From: Oscillospiraceae bacterium | GTDB taxonomy: Bacteria; Bacillota_A; Clostridia; Oscillospirales; WRJC01 | Direction: 5' to 3' | Length of the DNA: 64,000 nt | NCBI GenBank assembly: GCA_009782405.1 | Contig: WRJC01000017.1 | Coordinates: forward strand, 5,211-69,210 | Shown here: positions 26,483-34,915 of the stretch, in pieces | How positions within the stretch are numbered: the stretch's first letter is position 1 | Layout of the letters: every line of letters begins with the position of its first letter | The notes under the pieces: generated by a model | The model's input: the letters and a program-made list of their open reading frames with translations, nothing else | What the model was told of the DNA's origin: nothing | Database searches by the model: none | Program-made: the position numbers and the translations under genes

Positions 26483-27412
26483 TCACAGCGGCAAAAGCCC
26501 CCTTTCTTCCAAAAGCGCCTGTATGCGCGCAAGGCTGTATCCGTGCGTCATGCCGTAAAACACCACCGCGTCGCGCTCGATGACCGGGTAAATCGCCCCT
26601 GCGTTCAAAAGTTTCAGCATCGTCTGGGTCTCATCCAACGACAGCCCCGCTTCGATGGCGATTTTCAGGTATGTGTCCCGGTTTTTGCTTTTTCTCGTTC
26701 CGCGCAAAAGCTGATACCCTATGTTCGGGTTTATTTTTGCCCGCGCGAACAATTCTTTTTTTTGGATATTTTTTCGTTCCAGCAAATCGTCAAAATATTT
26801 TTCGATCGTTGCTTTGATCAGCTTGCCTTCGGTTTTGTCCAGCACCTCGTCGAACTCGGCGGCGGACATGATGATCTGCTCCACTTTTTTCGTTTCGAGG
26901 GCTTGAGTTTCGCCTTTGAGCGGAACATCGTCGCCTTGATGAAATCCGCCGTCGCCCAAAGGCTCGAACCCGTATTCGTCCAAAAAAAGCTGCGTGTCGA
27001 TCAAGCTGTATTTTTTTTGGATGCAGAACATGATGGCGGCGTCCCGCTGGCGCATCACATAAATCTGCCCTGTCTGCACAAATTTCAGCATGCTCTGCAT
27101 TTCATGGAAGCCGAGCCCCATGGCTATGCCCAGCCGTATGTAATTGTCGCGCCGGGTGCCGCGCTCGCCATTCAGTATCTGCCGCCCGAAATCCTTGTCC
27201 AGATCCGCAAGCCGTACAACCTCCGCCGAACTCAGGTTCCGCCCGGACAGCAGCCCACGAAAATATTCGCATACTGACTTTTGCGCAAATCGGCCTTCGA
27301 GCGCTTCCATCGAATCGCCGAAGTTTTCCGCACCCTTTATTTTTTGCTCGACTGCCTCCGTGTTGTTTTTGGTTTCGGCGGGAGGCTCGGGCGGTTTTCG
27401 GTTCTTTGCCAT
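26483..27412 (-). CDS. Tandem-duplicated XRE-like helix-turn-helix protein
   Basis: 309 residues made of two similar halves. Each has a lead helix (VCEYFRGLLSGRNLSSAEV; IEKYFDDLLERKNIQKKEL), a turn-helix part with Q-L/I-L-N/R-G-E/T-R, a RDxYIRLGIAMGLGFHEMQSMLK or RDTYLKIAIEAGLSLDETQTMLK helix, and a RDAAIMFCIQKKYSL or RDAVVFYGMTHGYSL end. Domains like this occur in Clostridia close to protein kinase genes, and may be kinase targets or regulators; whether they bind DNA is not known. AAGGA precedes the ATG by eight bases. It probably forms an operon with the kinase. Confidence 0.75.
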   Translation of the reverse strand: MAKNRKPPEPPAETKNNTEAVEQKIKGAENFGDSMEALEGRFAQKSVCEYFRGLLSGRNLSSAEVVRLADLDKDFGRQILNGERGTRRDNYIRLGIAMGLGFHEMQSMLKFVQTGQIYVMRQRDAAIMFCIQKKYSLIDTQLFLDEYGFEPLGDGGFHQGDDVPLKGETQALETKKVEQIIMSAAEFDEVLDKTEGKLIKATIEKYFDDLLERKNIQKKELFARAKINPNIGYQLLRGTRKSKNRDTYLKIAIEAGLSLDETQTMLKLLNAGAIYPVIERDAVVFYGMTHGYSLARIQALLEERGLLPL

Positions 27413-27516
27413 CGGATTCGTCCTTTCGCGTTTGATAATTTTATTTGCGAATTATTCGCAAACACGGGCATTTGGGAATTTCACAAAAAACGCTTGTATA
27501 TATATGTGGAACATGA

Positions 27517-27549
27517 TAATATATTACCACATTCGGGGCGAATATGCAA
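27517..27549. promoter_or_regulatory. Overlapping divergent promoters between the HTH gene and the membrane protein gene
   Basis: Leftward, TTGCAT (27549-27544) and TAATAT (27526-27521) are 17 bases apart; the spacer holds the palindrome ATTCG-GGG-CGAAT (27531-27543). Rightward, TTGTAT (27494-27499) and TAATAT (27517-27522) are also 17 apart. The 247-bp gap 27413-27659 otherwise shows nothing clear. Confidence 0.4.
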
Positions 27550-27659
27550 GCCTCAAAAAAATTTTTGCGGAATGTGCATTTTGCTCGCCTGTTGCGCTCC
27601 GCGATGCGGTAAAATGGGGATAACACAACTCAAAAAATACATTTACAGGAGGAAAAAAT

Positions 27660-29054
27660 ATGTTGCCTTATCCAATACTTTGCATCCGCTTTGACATTGA
27701 GCGGATCGAAAAAAAATATGATACCGGCGCATACGGAAGCGCTTGTTACCAGCAAGTTTACAAATCGGTTTCCATAAACAATTTGACAGGGTGCTATTTG
27801 TATATGGGAGACTCCAACGCTACGCTGAGCGGCCGCGAAAATGTCTGCATTATCGGCATTCAATCATCAAATGCGGCGCAAATACAATCGATTCAAAGAA
27901 TTCTCTCCGCCGACAGGGAATTCGCGGAGGTATGCGCTTCCAATCCGCTTGTTTTCAGCGCGAACGGGAGCAATGAGCCGCTTGTCTTTGACGGCATAAT
28001 GGGGCCAAACGGCTTAGGCAACAATTCGTGGGCGCAGGCTGCGTATGATTCGTTCATGAAGGGCCAAACACAAAAAAATCCGGAAAATATTCTTGCGCCA
28101 AATTACAGCAATTCGAATGATGCTGCGATGCCGGTTTCACGCAAAAAACTGTCCGGCGGGGCGATAGCGTGGCTTATTATCTGCCTTGCCGCAAATACAG
28201 CCCTGGGAATTTTCGCTTTGGCTTTGGTGGAGGTGGCAACTATACCCGGGCTTATGGTTCTTTCCAGTGTTTTATCCTTTGGAGCGGCCATAGGTTTCGC
28301 CACGCTTCTGGCAAGCAAAAAGACAGGGTTTTATATAATAGCCGCATGCGTGTCCGTCGCCTTTGTCATAAATATCGTCACTATGAATTTCGGACAGGCC
28401 ATATTCGGTTTGCTCAATCCGCTTATAACGTGGGGCTTTGTGAATAAATTATGGGACAAATCGCATGGCCCCGAAAGCGCGGGAGCGAATTCCGCTATTA
28501 AGATGCCATTTGTTATTTGCATAATAGGGGCCGCTTTTGCGGGAATTTTAGGCATGACAGGCTATTTTTTGCATTTTTCGCTATTGTCCGATTTTTCGGG
28601 AATTGGCCTGATGGCTTTGGCTGTCGGCATTTTCATGATCGCGCAAAAAGACAAATCTAAAACAATAAGTATCATATCCGCGGCGATTTTTATGGTTTAC
28701 GGGCTTTTTAAATTGTTATTCAATGTATATTACAGAATAGTGGAAAGATCCGGGGATATGTTCATGTTTTTTGTCTTTTACCTGCCGCTGGCCCTTCTTT
28801 TGCTGAGTATCCTTGCCGCCGTTTTGATATTGATTGTTCTGGGCAAAAATTCAAACAAGGCGTTTGCCGCAATAAACATGGCAATATGCGCCATTGTCTT
28901 TGTATTTTATTTTATTCGCATTTTTGCGCCGGAACTTGTCATTCCGTACATCAACATGGCGATAATTGTTTGGAACTTGAGTTTTTTGCTGTTGGCGATA
29001 AATTTGTTTTTGGCGGCCAAGAGAAATAACAGATTGCCTAATCCTAACATTTGA
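27660..29054 (+). CDS. Polytopic membrane protein of unknown function
   Basis: 464 residues. The first 140 residues are soluble, with an opening strand LPYPILCIRFDIERIEKKYD and a Ser/Asn-rich end (QNKNPENILAPNYSNSN-like). After the basic RKKLSGG come about nine to ten hydrophobic segments to the C-terminus (AWLIICLAANTALGIFALAL, then GLMVLSSVLSFGAAIGFATL and others), ending with a short basic tail. I recognise no family. GGAGG stands seven bases before the ATG. It is divergent from the kinase/HTH pair and ends 71 bases before the convergent DUF4143 gene; that 71-base gap shows no hairpin with a U-run. Confidence 0.7.
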   Translation: MLPYPILCIRFDIERIEKKYDTGAYGSACYQQVYKSVSINNLTGCYLYMGDSNATLSGRENVCIIGIQSSNAAQIQSIQRILSADREFAEVCASNPLVFSANGSNEPLVFDGIMGPNGLGNNSWAQAAYDSFMKGQTQKNPENILAPNYSNSNDAAMPVSRKKLSGGAIAWLIICLAANTALGIFALALVEVATIPGLMVLSSVLSFGAAIGFATLLASKKTGFYIIAACVSVAFVINIVTMNFGQAIFGLLNPLITWGFVNKLWDKSHGPESAGANSAIKMPFVICIIGAAFAGILGMTGYFLHFSLLSDFSGIGLMALAVGIFMIAQKDKSKTISIISAAIFMVYGLFKLLFNVYYRIVERSGDMFMFFVFYLPLALLLLSILAAVLILIVLGKNSNKAFAAINMAICAIVFVFYFIRIFAPELVIPYINMAIIVWNLSFLLLAINLFLAAKRNNRLPNPNI

Positions 29055-29125
29055 AAAATAAGTGTTGATTTTGCAATTTGCAAACAATTTATCAAAAGAA
29101 AGCGAAAATTCCCCTAACGCTTTCA

Positions 29126-30346
29126 CTATATCGCCCAAAGGGGTATGATTTTGTGATTGTCTTTAAGGGGCAAAAGCTCCTTTGCCAAACAGATGACCCC
29201 GCCCTCGCCCACGTTCACATTTTTAATTTCGTCAAGCATGGAAAAGTGCCTTATATCCCTTGGCTCGGGTTCCGAATGCATCTTGATCTCGATGGGATAA
29301 AGCGTATTGTCACGATGGATCATGAGGTCGATTTCTCTTTGGGCACCATCGCGGAGAAAGTACAAATCAACTTCTTTGCCGGCATTGGCATAGCTTTTCA
29401 AAATCTCGGAAACAACGAAACTTTCAAAAAAGCTCCCGTTCATCGCCCCTATGCTCAATGTTTCGGCAGTCATCCACCTTGTCAGATACGCCGCCAAGCC
29501 GATGTCCAAAAAATGCAGTTTCGGCGTTTTGACCGCACGGTTGATCGCATTGCTGCTGTATGGTTTCAAAAGGTACGCGATCCCGCTCGTCCTCAATACG
29601 GACAGCCATCGTTTTGCCGTCGGCTCGCTTATGCCCACATCTCTTGCAAGCGAAGCCAAGTTCAGCATTTGCCCGGTCATGGCCGCGCACACCGTCATGA
29701 ACTTCAAAAAATCCCCCTCATCGGCTACTTGAGTCAAGCTGCGGACATCCCTTTCGATATAGCTCTTGACATAATCCGAATAAAACTCATCCCACTCAAA
29801 GCCCGGTTGGGCGACCAGCTCCGGCATACACCCCCTGTGAATGGTTTCCCATATCTTCGGGATGTTCATCATAGTCATGTTTTCCGCCCGTTTTTTTAAA
29901 TATTCCATCGTGGGCAGAAACGGCCTGTTCCATTCCTCTTTGTTTATTTCCCGCAGCGACAAGCCAAGCAATTCTAAAATTCCGGCCCTGCCCGCCAGGC
30001 TCTCGCTCACGTTTTTCATCAATGCGAAACTTTGGGAGCCGGTCAAAAAGAAATCCCCTTTGTTGCGGCTCTTATCCAATAGAATCTTGATGTAATGAAA
30101 AATTGCGGGGGCGTACTGCACCTCGTCTATGAAGATCGGAGGGGGCGCCATTTCAAAAAATGCCGAAGGTTCGTCGATGGCTCTGCGGCGGGTGGGCAAA
30201 TCGTCAAAAGTGACTTTTCGGATATCGGGTTTGATGTTTTCCATCAATGTTGTTTTCCCTGTCTGCCTCGCCCCGGTCACGACCACCGCGCCTTTCATCT
30301 CGGCCCGCCTTAAAACGGCTTCTTCAATATGCCTTTTGATATACAC
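29126..30346 (-). CDS. ATP-binding protein, AAA_14 plus DUF4143
   Basis: 406 residues, starting at GTG (30346) seven bases after AGGAGG. The N-terminal ATPase has Walker A GARQTGKTTLM (about residues 24-34) and Walker B PIFIDEVQY (about 71-79) with the sensor-type FFLTGSQSF. The C-terminal DUF4143 region includes SEPTAKRWLSVLRTSGIAYLL (winged helix) and ends with a nuclease-like FESFVVSEILKSY...EIDLMIHRDNTLYPIEIKM core. The family is widespread in anaerobes and archaea, frequently patchy, and its function is not established. A perfect 15-bp palindrome covers the promoter start, so it may be repressed. Confidence 0.9.
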   Translation of the reverse strand: MYIKRHIEEAVLRRAEMKGAVVVTGARQTGKTTLMENIKPDIRKVTFDDLPTRRRAIDEPSAFFEMAPPPIFIDEVQYAPAIFHYIKILLDKSRNKGDFFLTGSQSFALMKNVSESLAGRAGILELLGLSLREINKEEWNRPFLPTMEYLKKRAENMTMMNIPKIWETIHRGCMPELVAQPGFEWDEFYSDYVKSYIERDVRSLTQVADEGDFLKFMTVCAAMTGQMLNLASLARDVGISEPTAKRWLSVLRTSGIAYLLKPYSSNAINRAVKTPKLHFLDIGLAAYLTRWMTAETLSIGAMNGSFFESFVVSEILKSYANAGKEVDLYFLRDGAQREIDLMIHRDNTLYPIEIKMHSEPEPRDIRHFSMLDEIKNVNVGEGGVICLAKELLPLKDNHKIIPLWAI

Positions 30347-30369
30347 AATAAAGCCTCCTTATGAAATTC

Positions 30370-30412
30370 TAACATCTGATGTTATTATATCATAAAAATT
30401 CAAAGAAATCAA
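30370..30412 (-). promoter_or_regulatory. Promoter and overlapping palindrome of the DUF4143 gene
   Basis: On the minus strand TTGATT (30412-30407) and TATAAT (30389-30384) are 17 bases apart. TAACATCTGATGTTA at 30370-30384 is a perfect 7-1-7 palindrome that touches the -10 and covers the predicted start of transcription, a classic operator position. Confidence 0.6.
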
Positions 30413-30417
30413 GCTAT

Positions 30418-30455
30418 AAAACAAACAGCCGCCGGGATTTCCCTGTCCCGGCGGC
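30418..30455 (-). terminator. Intrinsic terminator of the galactonate-type operon
   Basis: A perfect 10-bp stem, GCCGCCGGGA with TCCCGGCGGC (30428-30455), has an 8-base loop. Reading leftward it is followed by a T-rich tail (TGTTTGTTTTAT). It lies 40 bases after the wall-anchored CBM9 gene. Confidence 0.8.
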
Positions 30456-30495
30456 TTGGATATTTCATGCAAAATTTTTTCTCCGTTTTTTTCGC

Positions 30496-31500
30496 CTATT
30501 TTTTCGCCGGCGATTTTCTCGTCGCGAATGCGCCGGCGAGCGCGAATGCGCCTAAAACAAACATCATGCCCATATCGCCTGTTTGCGGGCTTGGTTCGGG
30601 CGCGCTTGGGGCCGGGGAAGGGGCAGCGGGGGCAGGAAGTTCAACTTCAACCGCCGGGGCCGGCACATCTTCTTCTTCGGCGGCTGGCGGAGGGGGCGTG
30701 ACGTCTTCTGCTGAAAGCACGATGTAGTCGTGGTTGGGTATGTCCCAGACAACCGTCGAATCGCCGGCGCTGCAGCGGTTTATGACCACGGAGCGGTCTT
30801 CGCCGTTGCTGAAATTTTCTATCGCTTTTTCCATGTCGTCAATTTGGAACATGATGCCGACTTTATCGCCCGCTTTGTAGGAAAATCCGGGAAGCCTGAA
30901 AAACATTTCGACGTAATATTTTTTGTTGTCATTCGGGTCCACCCTGACCAAATAGTCCATATCTTCCTTTTCTTTGCCGTTTACCTTCAGGCAGGCGAAA
31001 AAATCGCTCTCGTCCCCGTCGTTGTACGCTCCCGCGTATATATAGGCCGCATTGTCCACGCACATATGGGTGGCATACGTTTCAGCTCTGGAATCGCTGT
31101 TGGTCGGTTCGAAGAAGACTTCGAGGGCGTCCCTGTTCCAGATAAAATATTCTTCGGTGAGCCCGCTGTCCATCGGCATTCCCACCATTGAGGGAGGGGT
31201 CGTGGGAGTCGGGTCGTTTATCTCCGCGAAAACATATATCCCTTCTTCGTTCCACAACAGCCATGCGGTTCCGGTCGCGTAGTTTTCCCTGGTGCTGGAA
31301 GTGTCGGAACTCAGCAAATCGATTGGCACCGAAAGCGATTTCGCATAGGCCTCGTCCATCATTCCGTCTATTTGAATCGTTCCCTTTTGTATGTATTTGA
31401 CATCCCCCATGCTCGATCCCCCCGATCCCGCCGATACCTGGATGGACGCAATTGACGCGATAATTGAAACAGCCATTAAAACAATTAAAAATTTTTTCAA
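30496..31500 (-). CDS. Secreted CBM9-like protein with C-terminal cell-wall anchor
   Basis: 334 residues, starting at TTG (31500), ten bases after GGAGG. A cleavable signal peptide ends near residue 24 (SIQVSAG). A DOMON/CBM9-like sugar-binding domain (about residues 30-235) contains GTIQIDGMMDEAYAKS, AWLLWNEEGIYVFAEINDPT and RDALEVFFEP, all typical of the family. A Pro/Ala/Glu-rich wall-spanning stretch leads to SPQTGD, a hydrophobic segment and a basic tail (RKSPAKK), a sortase-type signal with Ser-Pro replacing the Leu-Pro. It should display carbohydrate binding at the cell surface. It follows the UroD-like gene by 18 bases and ends the galactonate-type operon before the terminator. Confidence 0.82.
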   Translation of the reverse strand: MKKFLIVLMAVSIIASIASIQVSAGSGGSSMGDVKYIQKGTIQIDGMMDEAYAKSLSVPIDLLSSDTSSTRENYATGTAWLLWNEEGIYVFAEINDPTPTTPPSMVGMPMDSGLTEEYFIWNRDALEVFFEPTNSDSRAETYATHMCVDNAAYIYAGAYNDGDESDFFACLKVNGKEKEDMDYLVRVDPNDNKKYYVEMFFRLPGFSYKAGDKVGIMFQIDDMEKAIENFSNGEDRSVVINRCSAGDSTVVWDIPNHDYIVLSAEDVTPPPPAAEEEDVPAPAVEVELPAPAAPSPAPSAPEPSPQTGDMGMMFVLGAFALAGAFATRKSPAKK

Positions 31501-31518
31501 AAAAAATACGCCTCCTCA

Positions 31519-32748
31519 CTATTTCCAAAATTTGTCTATGCACTTTTTGATGGTTTCATAAGCTTTTTTGCCCCTGTAGATTTCGCCCTGCAGCGAATAA
31601 ACGTCCCTGTAAGAAAATTCCAGAAAACAGCCCCGTGCCGCTTTGAGGGTTTTTTCTATGTGCGCCGAAAATCCCTTTTCGTCGAATTCTTTGTCCACTC
31701 CGAGATAATTGGGGAACGGCTTGCGGTGGTACGTTATTTTTTTGCCCCTCAATTTGTCTCCGATGTATTCTTCGTCGCACCAATTGGAAATCGAAACCTT
31801 GCTCAAGTTTTCGTAGTTCGAAACGCTGAGATCCCAAATCGAGCTAACCCCCTCGCAGCATCCGTAATTGAATCTCCCGAAGCGTTCGCTCACCTTTTTG
31901 TAGTACGGGTAAAAGAACTCGCGGTACATATCCGGAGATATTTCCGATGTCTCCTGCGAATCCATATACCCCCAAACGTCGCCCAAATTGAAATCGCCTT
32001 TGTTTTTCGGGAGCTCGTCTGTGAACCCGTATGAGCCCTGCGGCACGCCGACGTTGAAATTGTTCGGGCGTATATAGCCGTTTCGTTCCGCCATGTCCCA
32101 AAGCCCGACATAATCGTCTGAGAGCATTTCCATCATTTCGTGAAACAACTCGGGATAGTCGTACATCGATGTCATCATCGTTTCAAGCCCCATGATGTTG
32201 TGTATGTTCTGCGAAAACGACACGCAGGGAGTAAACGCGAGGCGCGCGGGCATCAGATCCCCGAATATGTCCTCGACTAACTTTTTGTGATTTTTTGCGT
32301 CTTCAAAGTTGCAATGCAGCGGCGATTTTTTCAATTGGCCGAATTGGGCTCCCAAATCTTTTATCTCATAGTCTATCTTGAAGGCCAGTGTCTCCCCGAT
32401 CGTGCGCTCGCGCTTCACATCTATGTCAAACGGTTTTAGCCCCGCCCATATGCCCACGGCGAATTCTTTTGGCATCACCGTGTCGTCGTGAATGTACTCG
32501 TACTGGACCATGTTCGAATGGAAATAGTATTCCAGGTTCCTCGCCGCGTCGGAAACGCATTTCGGGTTCCAAAGATGGGCGAATTCCCTGTTGAAGGTGC
32601 CGCGCTCGAGCGTCGCCACGGGTTCTTTCGTCAAATAGTCGTTGTGCGCATGCCACAGCGCCTCTTTTTTCTTCATTTCTTCGCTGTTCGCTATTTCAAG
32701 CTGCTTTTTCGCGAGTTCGCGCAGATAATCTTTTTCCCAATTTTCCAT
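31519..32748 (-). CDS. Uroporphyrinogen decarboxylase-like (URO-D superfamily) protein
   Basis: 409 residues. The sequence resembles URO-D-type TIM barrels used as corrinoid methyltransferases or in sugar-related clusters of anaerobes: PCVSFSQNIHNIMGLETMM (mid-protein), ISPDMYREFFYPYYKKVSERFGR and YGCCEGVSSIWD, followed by VSISNWCDEEYIGDKLRGK. The true substrate is unknown and haem synthesis is unlikely, since no other haem gene is near. The ATG at 32748 is set by AAGGG six bases upstream and by 14 bases from the end of dgoD; the same frame stays open far upstream through dgoD, but that is antisense-free chance. It is the third gene of the galactonate-type operon. Confidence 0.72.
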   Translation of the reverse strand: MENWEKDYLRELAKKQLEIANSEEMKKKEALWHAHNDYLTKEPVATLERGTFNREFAHLWNPKCVSDAARNLEYYFHSNMVQYEYIHDDTVMPKEFAVGIWAGLKPFDIDVKRERTIGETLAFKIDYEIKDLGAQFGQLKKSPLHCNFEDAKNHKKLVEDIFGDLMPARLAFTPCVSFSQNIHNIMGLETMMTSMYDYPELFHEMMEMLSDDYVGLWDMAERNGYIRPNNFNVGVPQGSYGFTDELPKNKGDFNLGDVWGYMDSQETSEISPDMYREFFYPYYKKVSERFGRFNYGCCEGVSSIWDLSVSNYENLSKVSISNWCDEEYIGDKLRGKKITYHRKPFPNYLGVDKEFDEKGFSAHIEKTLKAARGCFLEFSYRDVYSLQGEIYRGKKAYETIKKCIDKFWK

Positions 32749-32762
32749 ATGCAACCCTTCCC

Positions 32763-33911
32763 CTACCATTCTGAAACCGTTCCGTCGAAATTGCGCCATA
32801 TCGGGTTTTTCCAGTCGTGCCCCCTCGCGGCCGCTTCGGTCACGGCCTCTTCGTCGATTTCGATTCCCAGGCCCGGGCCCGATATCACGTCTATGAAGCC
32901 GCCTTCGTATTTGTATATCGAAGGGTCGGCGAGATAGTCGAGCAGGTCGCCGCCCTTGTTGTAGTGTATGCCGAGGCTCTGCTCCTGGATGAAGGCGTTT
33001 GGCGTGCATATGTCGAGCTGTATGCAGGCTCCCAGCGCGATCGGCCCCAGCGGGCAGTGCGGAGCCACAGCCACATCGTAGGCCTCTGCCATGGCGGCGA
33101 TCTTTTTGCATTCGCTGATCCCGCCCGCATGGGACAAATCCGGCTGGATTATGTCCACATACCCATCTTCCAGCAGATTTTTGAATTCCCAGCGCGAGAA
33201 CATCCTCTCCCCGGTCGCGATGGGGGTGGAGGTGTGGTTCGCGATTTCGCGGAGCGCTTCGTTGTTTTGCGGGAGCACGGGCTCCTCGATGAACATCAGG
33301 TGAAACTGTTCGAGCTCCTTTGCCAAAACCTTCGCCATTGGCTTGTGCACGCGCCCGTGGAAATCCACCGCGACGTCGAGTTTCGAGCCCACGGTTTCGC
33401 GTATTGCGACCAGCCTTTCGCATACTTTTTCTATCTTTGCGAAGCTGTCGATATAGTGCAGCTCTTCCGTCGCGTTCATCTTCACCGCCGAATACCCCTG
33501 GCCCATCGCCTCGAGCGCCGAATTTTTGACGTCGTCGGGCCGGTCTCCGCCTATCCATCTGTAAATTTTCAGCCTGTCCCTGCAGGAGCCGCCCAATAGG
33601 TCATAAACCGGCGCGTTGTAATATTTGCCCTTTATGTCCCACAACGCCTGGTCAATCCCCGATATCGCGCTCATCACTTCGGGCCCGCCCCGATAAAACC
33701 CGCCTCTGTACATTGCCTGCCAGTGGTCTTCGATTTTCATCGGATCCTTTCCGATCAGATATCCCCTGTATTCTTCGACTGCCGCCTTCACGGTTTCGGC
33801 CCTGCCCTCGATTATGGGTTCGCCCCAGCCCGTTATCCCCTCGTTTGTCTCGACTTTCAGAAACAGCCACCTCGGCGGCACTTTGTACAGCGTCATCTCC
33901 GTTATTTTCAT
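32763..33911 (-). CDS. dgoD: D-galactonate dehydratase
   Basis: 382 residues, the same length as Escherichia coli DgoD, and collinear with it. DgoD is an enolase-superfamily enzyme that dehydrates D-galactonate to 2-keto-3-deoxygalactonate. The metal ligands Asp183, Glu209 and Glu235 and the catalytic histidines His185 and His285 are all in place (DFHGRVH, FIEEPV, GERMFSR, APHCPLGP). GGGGG lies eight bases before the ATG. It begins four bases after the TIM-barrel isomerase gene and is followed by the UroD-like gene. The kinase and aldolase that would complete the pathway are not in this window. Confidence 0.95.
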   Translation of the reverse strand: MKITEMTLYKVPPRWLFLKVETNEGITGWGEPIIEGRAETVKAAVEEYRGYLIGKDPMKIEDHWQAMYRGGFYRGGPEVMSAISGIDQALWDIKGKYYNAPVYDLLGGSCRDRLKIYRWIGGDRPDDVKNSALEAMGQGYSAVKMNATEELHYIDSFAKIEKVCERLVAIRETVGSKLDVAVDFHGRVHKPMAKVLAKELEQFHLMFIEEPVLPQNNEALREIANHTSTPIATGERMFSRWEFKNLLEDGYVDIIQPDLSHAGGISECKKIAAMAEAYDVAVAPHCPLGPIALGACIQLDICTPNAFIQEQSLGIHYNKGGDLLDYLADPSIYKYEGGFIDVISGPGLGIEIDEEAVTEAAARGHDWKNPIWRNFDGTVSEW

Positions 33912-33915
33912 GTAA

Positions 33916-34746
33916 TCATCCCCCGAACAAATCTTTGATGTAGGCCAAGTCCTGCTTCGTGTATTTTTCGACGTTCGCTTCGTCGCTGTATTCGGCGGGC
34001 ATGCAGACGATTCCCCCGTACCCGCGCTTTTTGAGGTGGGCGACCGCTTCTCGCCAATTCCCGAGCGCATGGGTTCCCGTAGTCCACCACGAATCCCATT
34101 CGGCTTCTTCTTTTTCCGGCCCCGTCCGGAGTTTCCAGTAAGCCGCCTTGAAGTTGACCATGCAAAGCATGTCCCAAACGGTGTCAATTGCAAAGCACGG
34201 TTCAGTGCCGGCCAGCCCGTTGTGCCCGGAATCCCAAACCGCCGCGATATGCTTCGGGTTGTAATCTTTTAGCAGCATATATGTTTCGGCCGACGTCGAA
34301 ATGCAGGCGCCGCAGTGCATCTGCACCCCGATGGCGACTCCGTATTTCTCGCAGTAAGGGACTGCCGCGTCGTAGGTGCGCTTTATCTGCTCCAAATTTT
34401 CGAAAAATCCGATGTTTTTGTCGAGCCCCTGGCATATCCTGATTATTTTTACGCCCGCTTCGCCGCATCCGGCGAACAGCTCTTCGTTTATCCCCGCCAC
34501 TTTGTTGTCGTGCGTGAATTTCACGTCGATGCCCCCCGCGATGCTGCCCACCGCGAGCCCAAAGCCGCCGAGCACGTCCGCGAGCCGCTTTATTCCTTTT
34601 GCCCCGTCTGACGGCTGTACCTGATAGCCGTCCCGGAGCGGGTATTCGACTCCGTCGAACCCCATTTTTTTCACCAAGTCCCCGAGCTCCTCCAACGTCA
34701 TGTTTTTCCAGGGTTTCGTGAACACTATGAATTTGTTTGCGCCCAT
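33916..34746 (-). CDS. Sugar phosphate isomerase/epimerase (TIM barrel), first gene of the galactonate-type operon
   Basis: 276 residues. The barrel pattern is shown by EELGDLVKKMGFDGVEYPLRDG at the N-terminus, a central VQMHCGACISTSAETYMLL, AAVWDSGHNGLAGTEP (Asp and His ligands) and a closing YGGIVCMPAEYSD. It should act on a sugar or sugar acid related to the dgoD substrate. AAGGGATC stands five bases before the ATG. It is the first gene of a leftward unit (isomerase, dgoD, UroD-like, CBM9) and is divergent from a Gfo/Idh oxidoreductase gene. Confidence 0.85.
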   Translation of the reverse strand: MGANKFIVFTKPWKNMTLEELGDLVKKMGFDGVEYPLRDGYQVQPSDGAKGIKRLADVLGGFGLAVGSIAGGIDVKFTHDNKVAGINEELFAGCGEAGVKIIRICQGLDKNIGFFENLEQIKRTYDAAVPYCEKYGVAIGVQMHCGACISTSAETYMLLKDYNPKHIAAVWDSGHNGLAGTEPCFAIDTVWDMLCMVNFKAAYWKLRTGPEKEEAEWDSWWTTGTHALGNWREAVAHLKKRGYGGIVCMPAEYSDEANVEKYTKQDLAYIKDLFGG

Positions 34747-34790
34747 TTTTTGATCCCTTGCCCTTTCATTTTTAAAATTTATTTAAGCTG

Positions 34791-34819
34791 ATTATATCGC
34801 AAAATTAATGACAAGTAAA
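34791..34819 (-). promoter_or_regulatory. Probable promoter of the galactonate-type operon
   Basis: On the minus strand TTTACT (34819-34814) and TATAAT (34796-34791) are 17 bases apart. The rightward TATAAT at 34873-34878, with a poor -35, may serve the oxidoreductase gene. Confidence 0.45.
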
Positions 34820-34915
34820 CATATTTCGGTAAATATTTAAAATTGCACAACGAAAAATTAACATATGCCGTCTATAATCTATTTATGGTTGATTATTTTA
34901 ACGGAGGAACAAAAA

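Noticed and set aside
31519..33558. A 679-codon open frame on the minus strand reading through from inside dgoD into the UroD-like gene
   Set aside because: The part upstream of 32748 is Arg/Gly-rich shadow sequence of dgoD in another frame; a ribosome binding site and the family start at 32748.
33912..34193. An N-terminal extension of dgoD of about 94 codons
   Set aside because: It overlaps the isomerase gene in another frame; the ATG at 33911 has its own ribosome binding site and gives exactly the length of E. coli DgoD.
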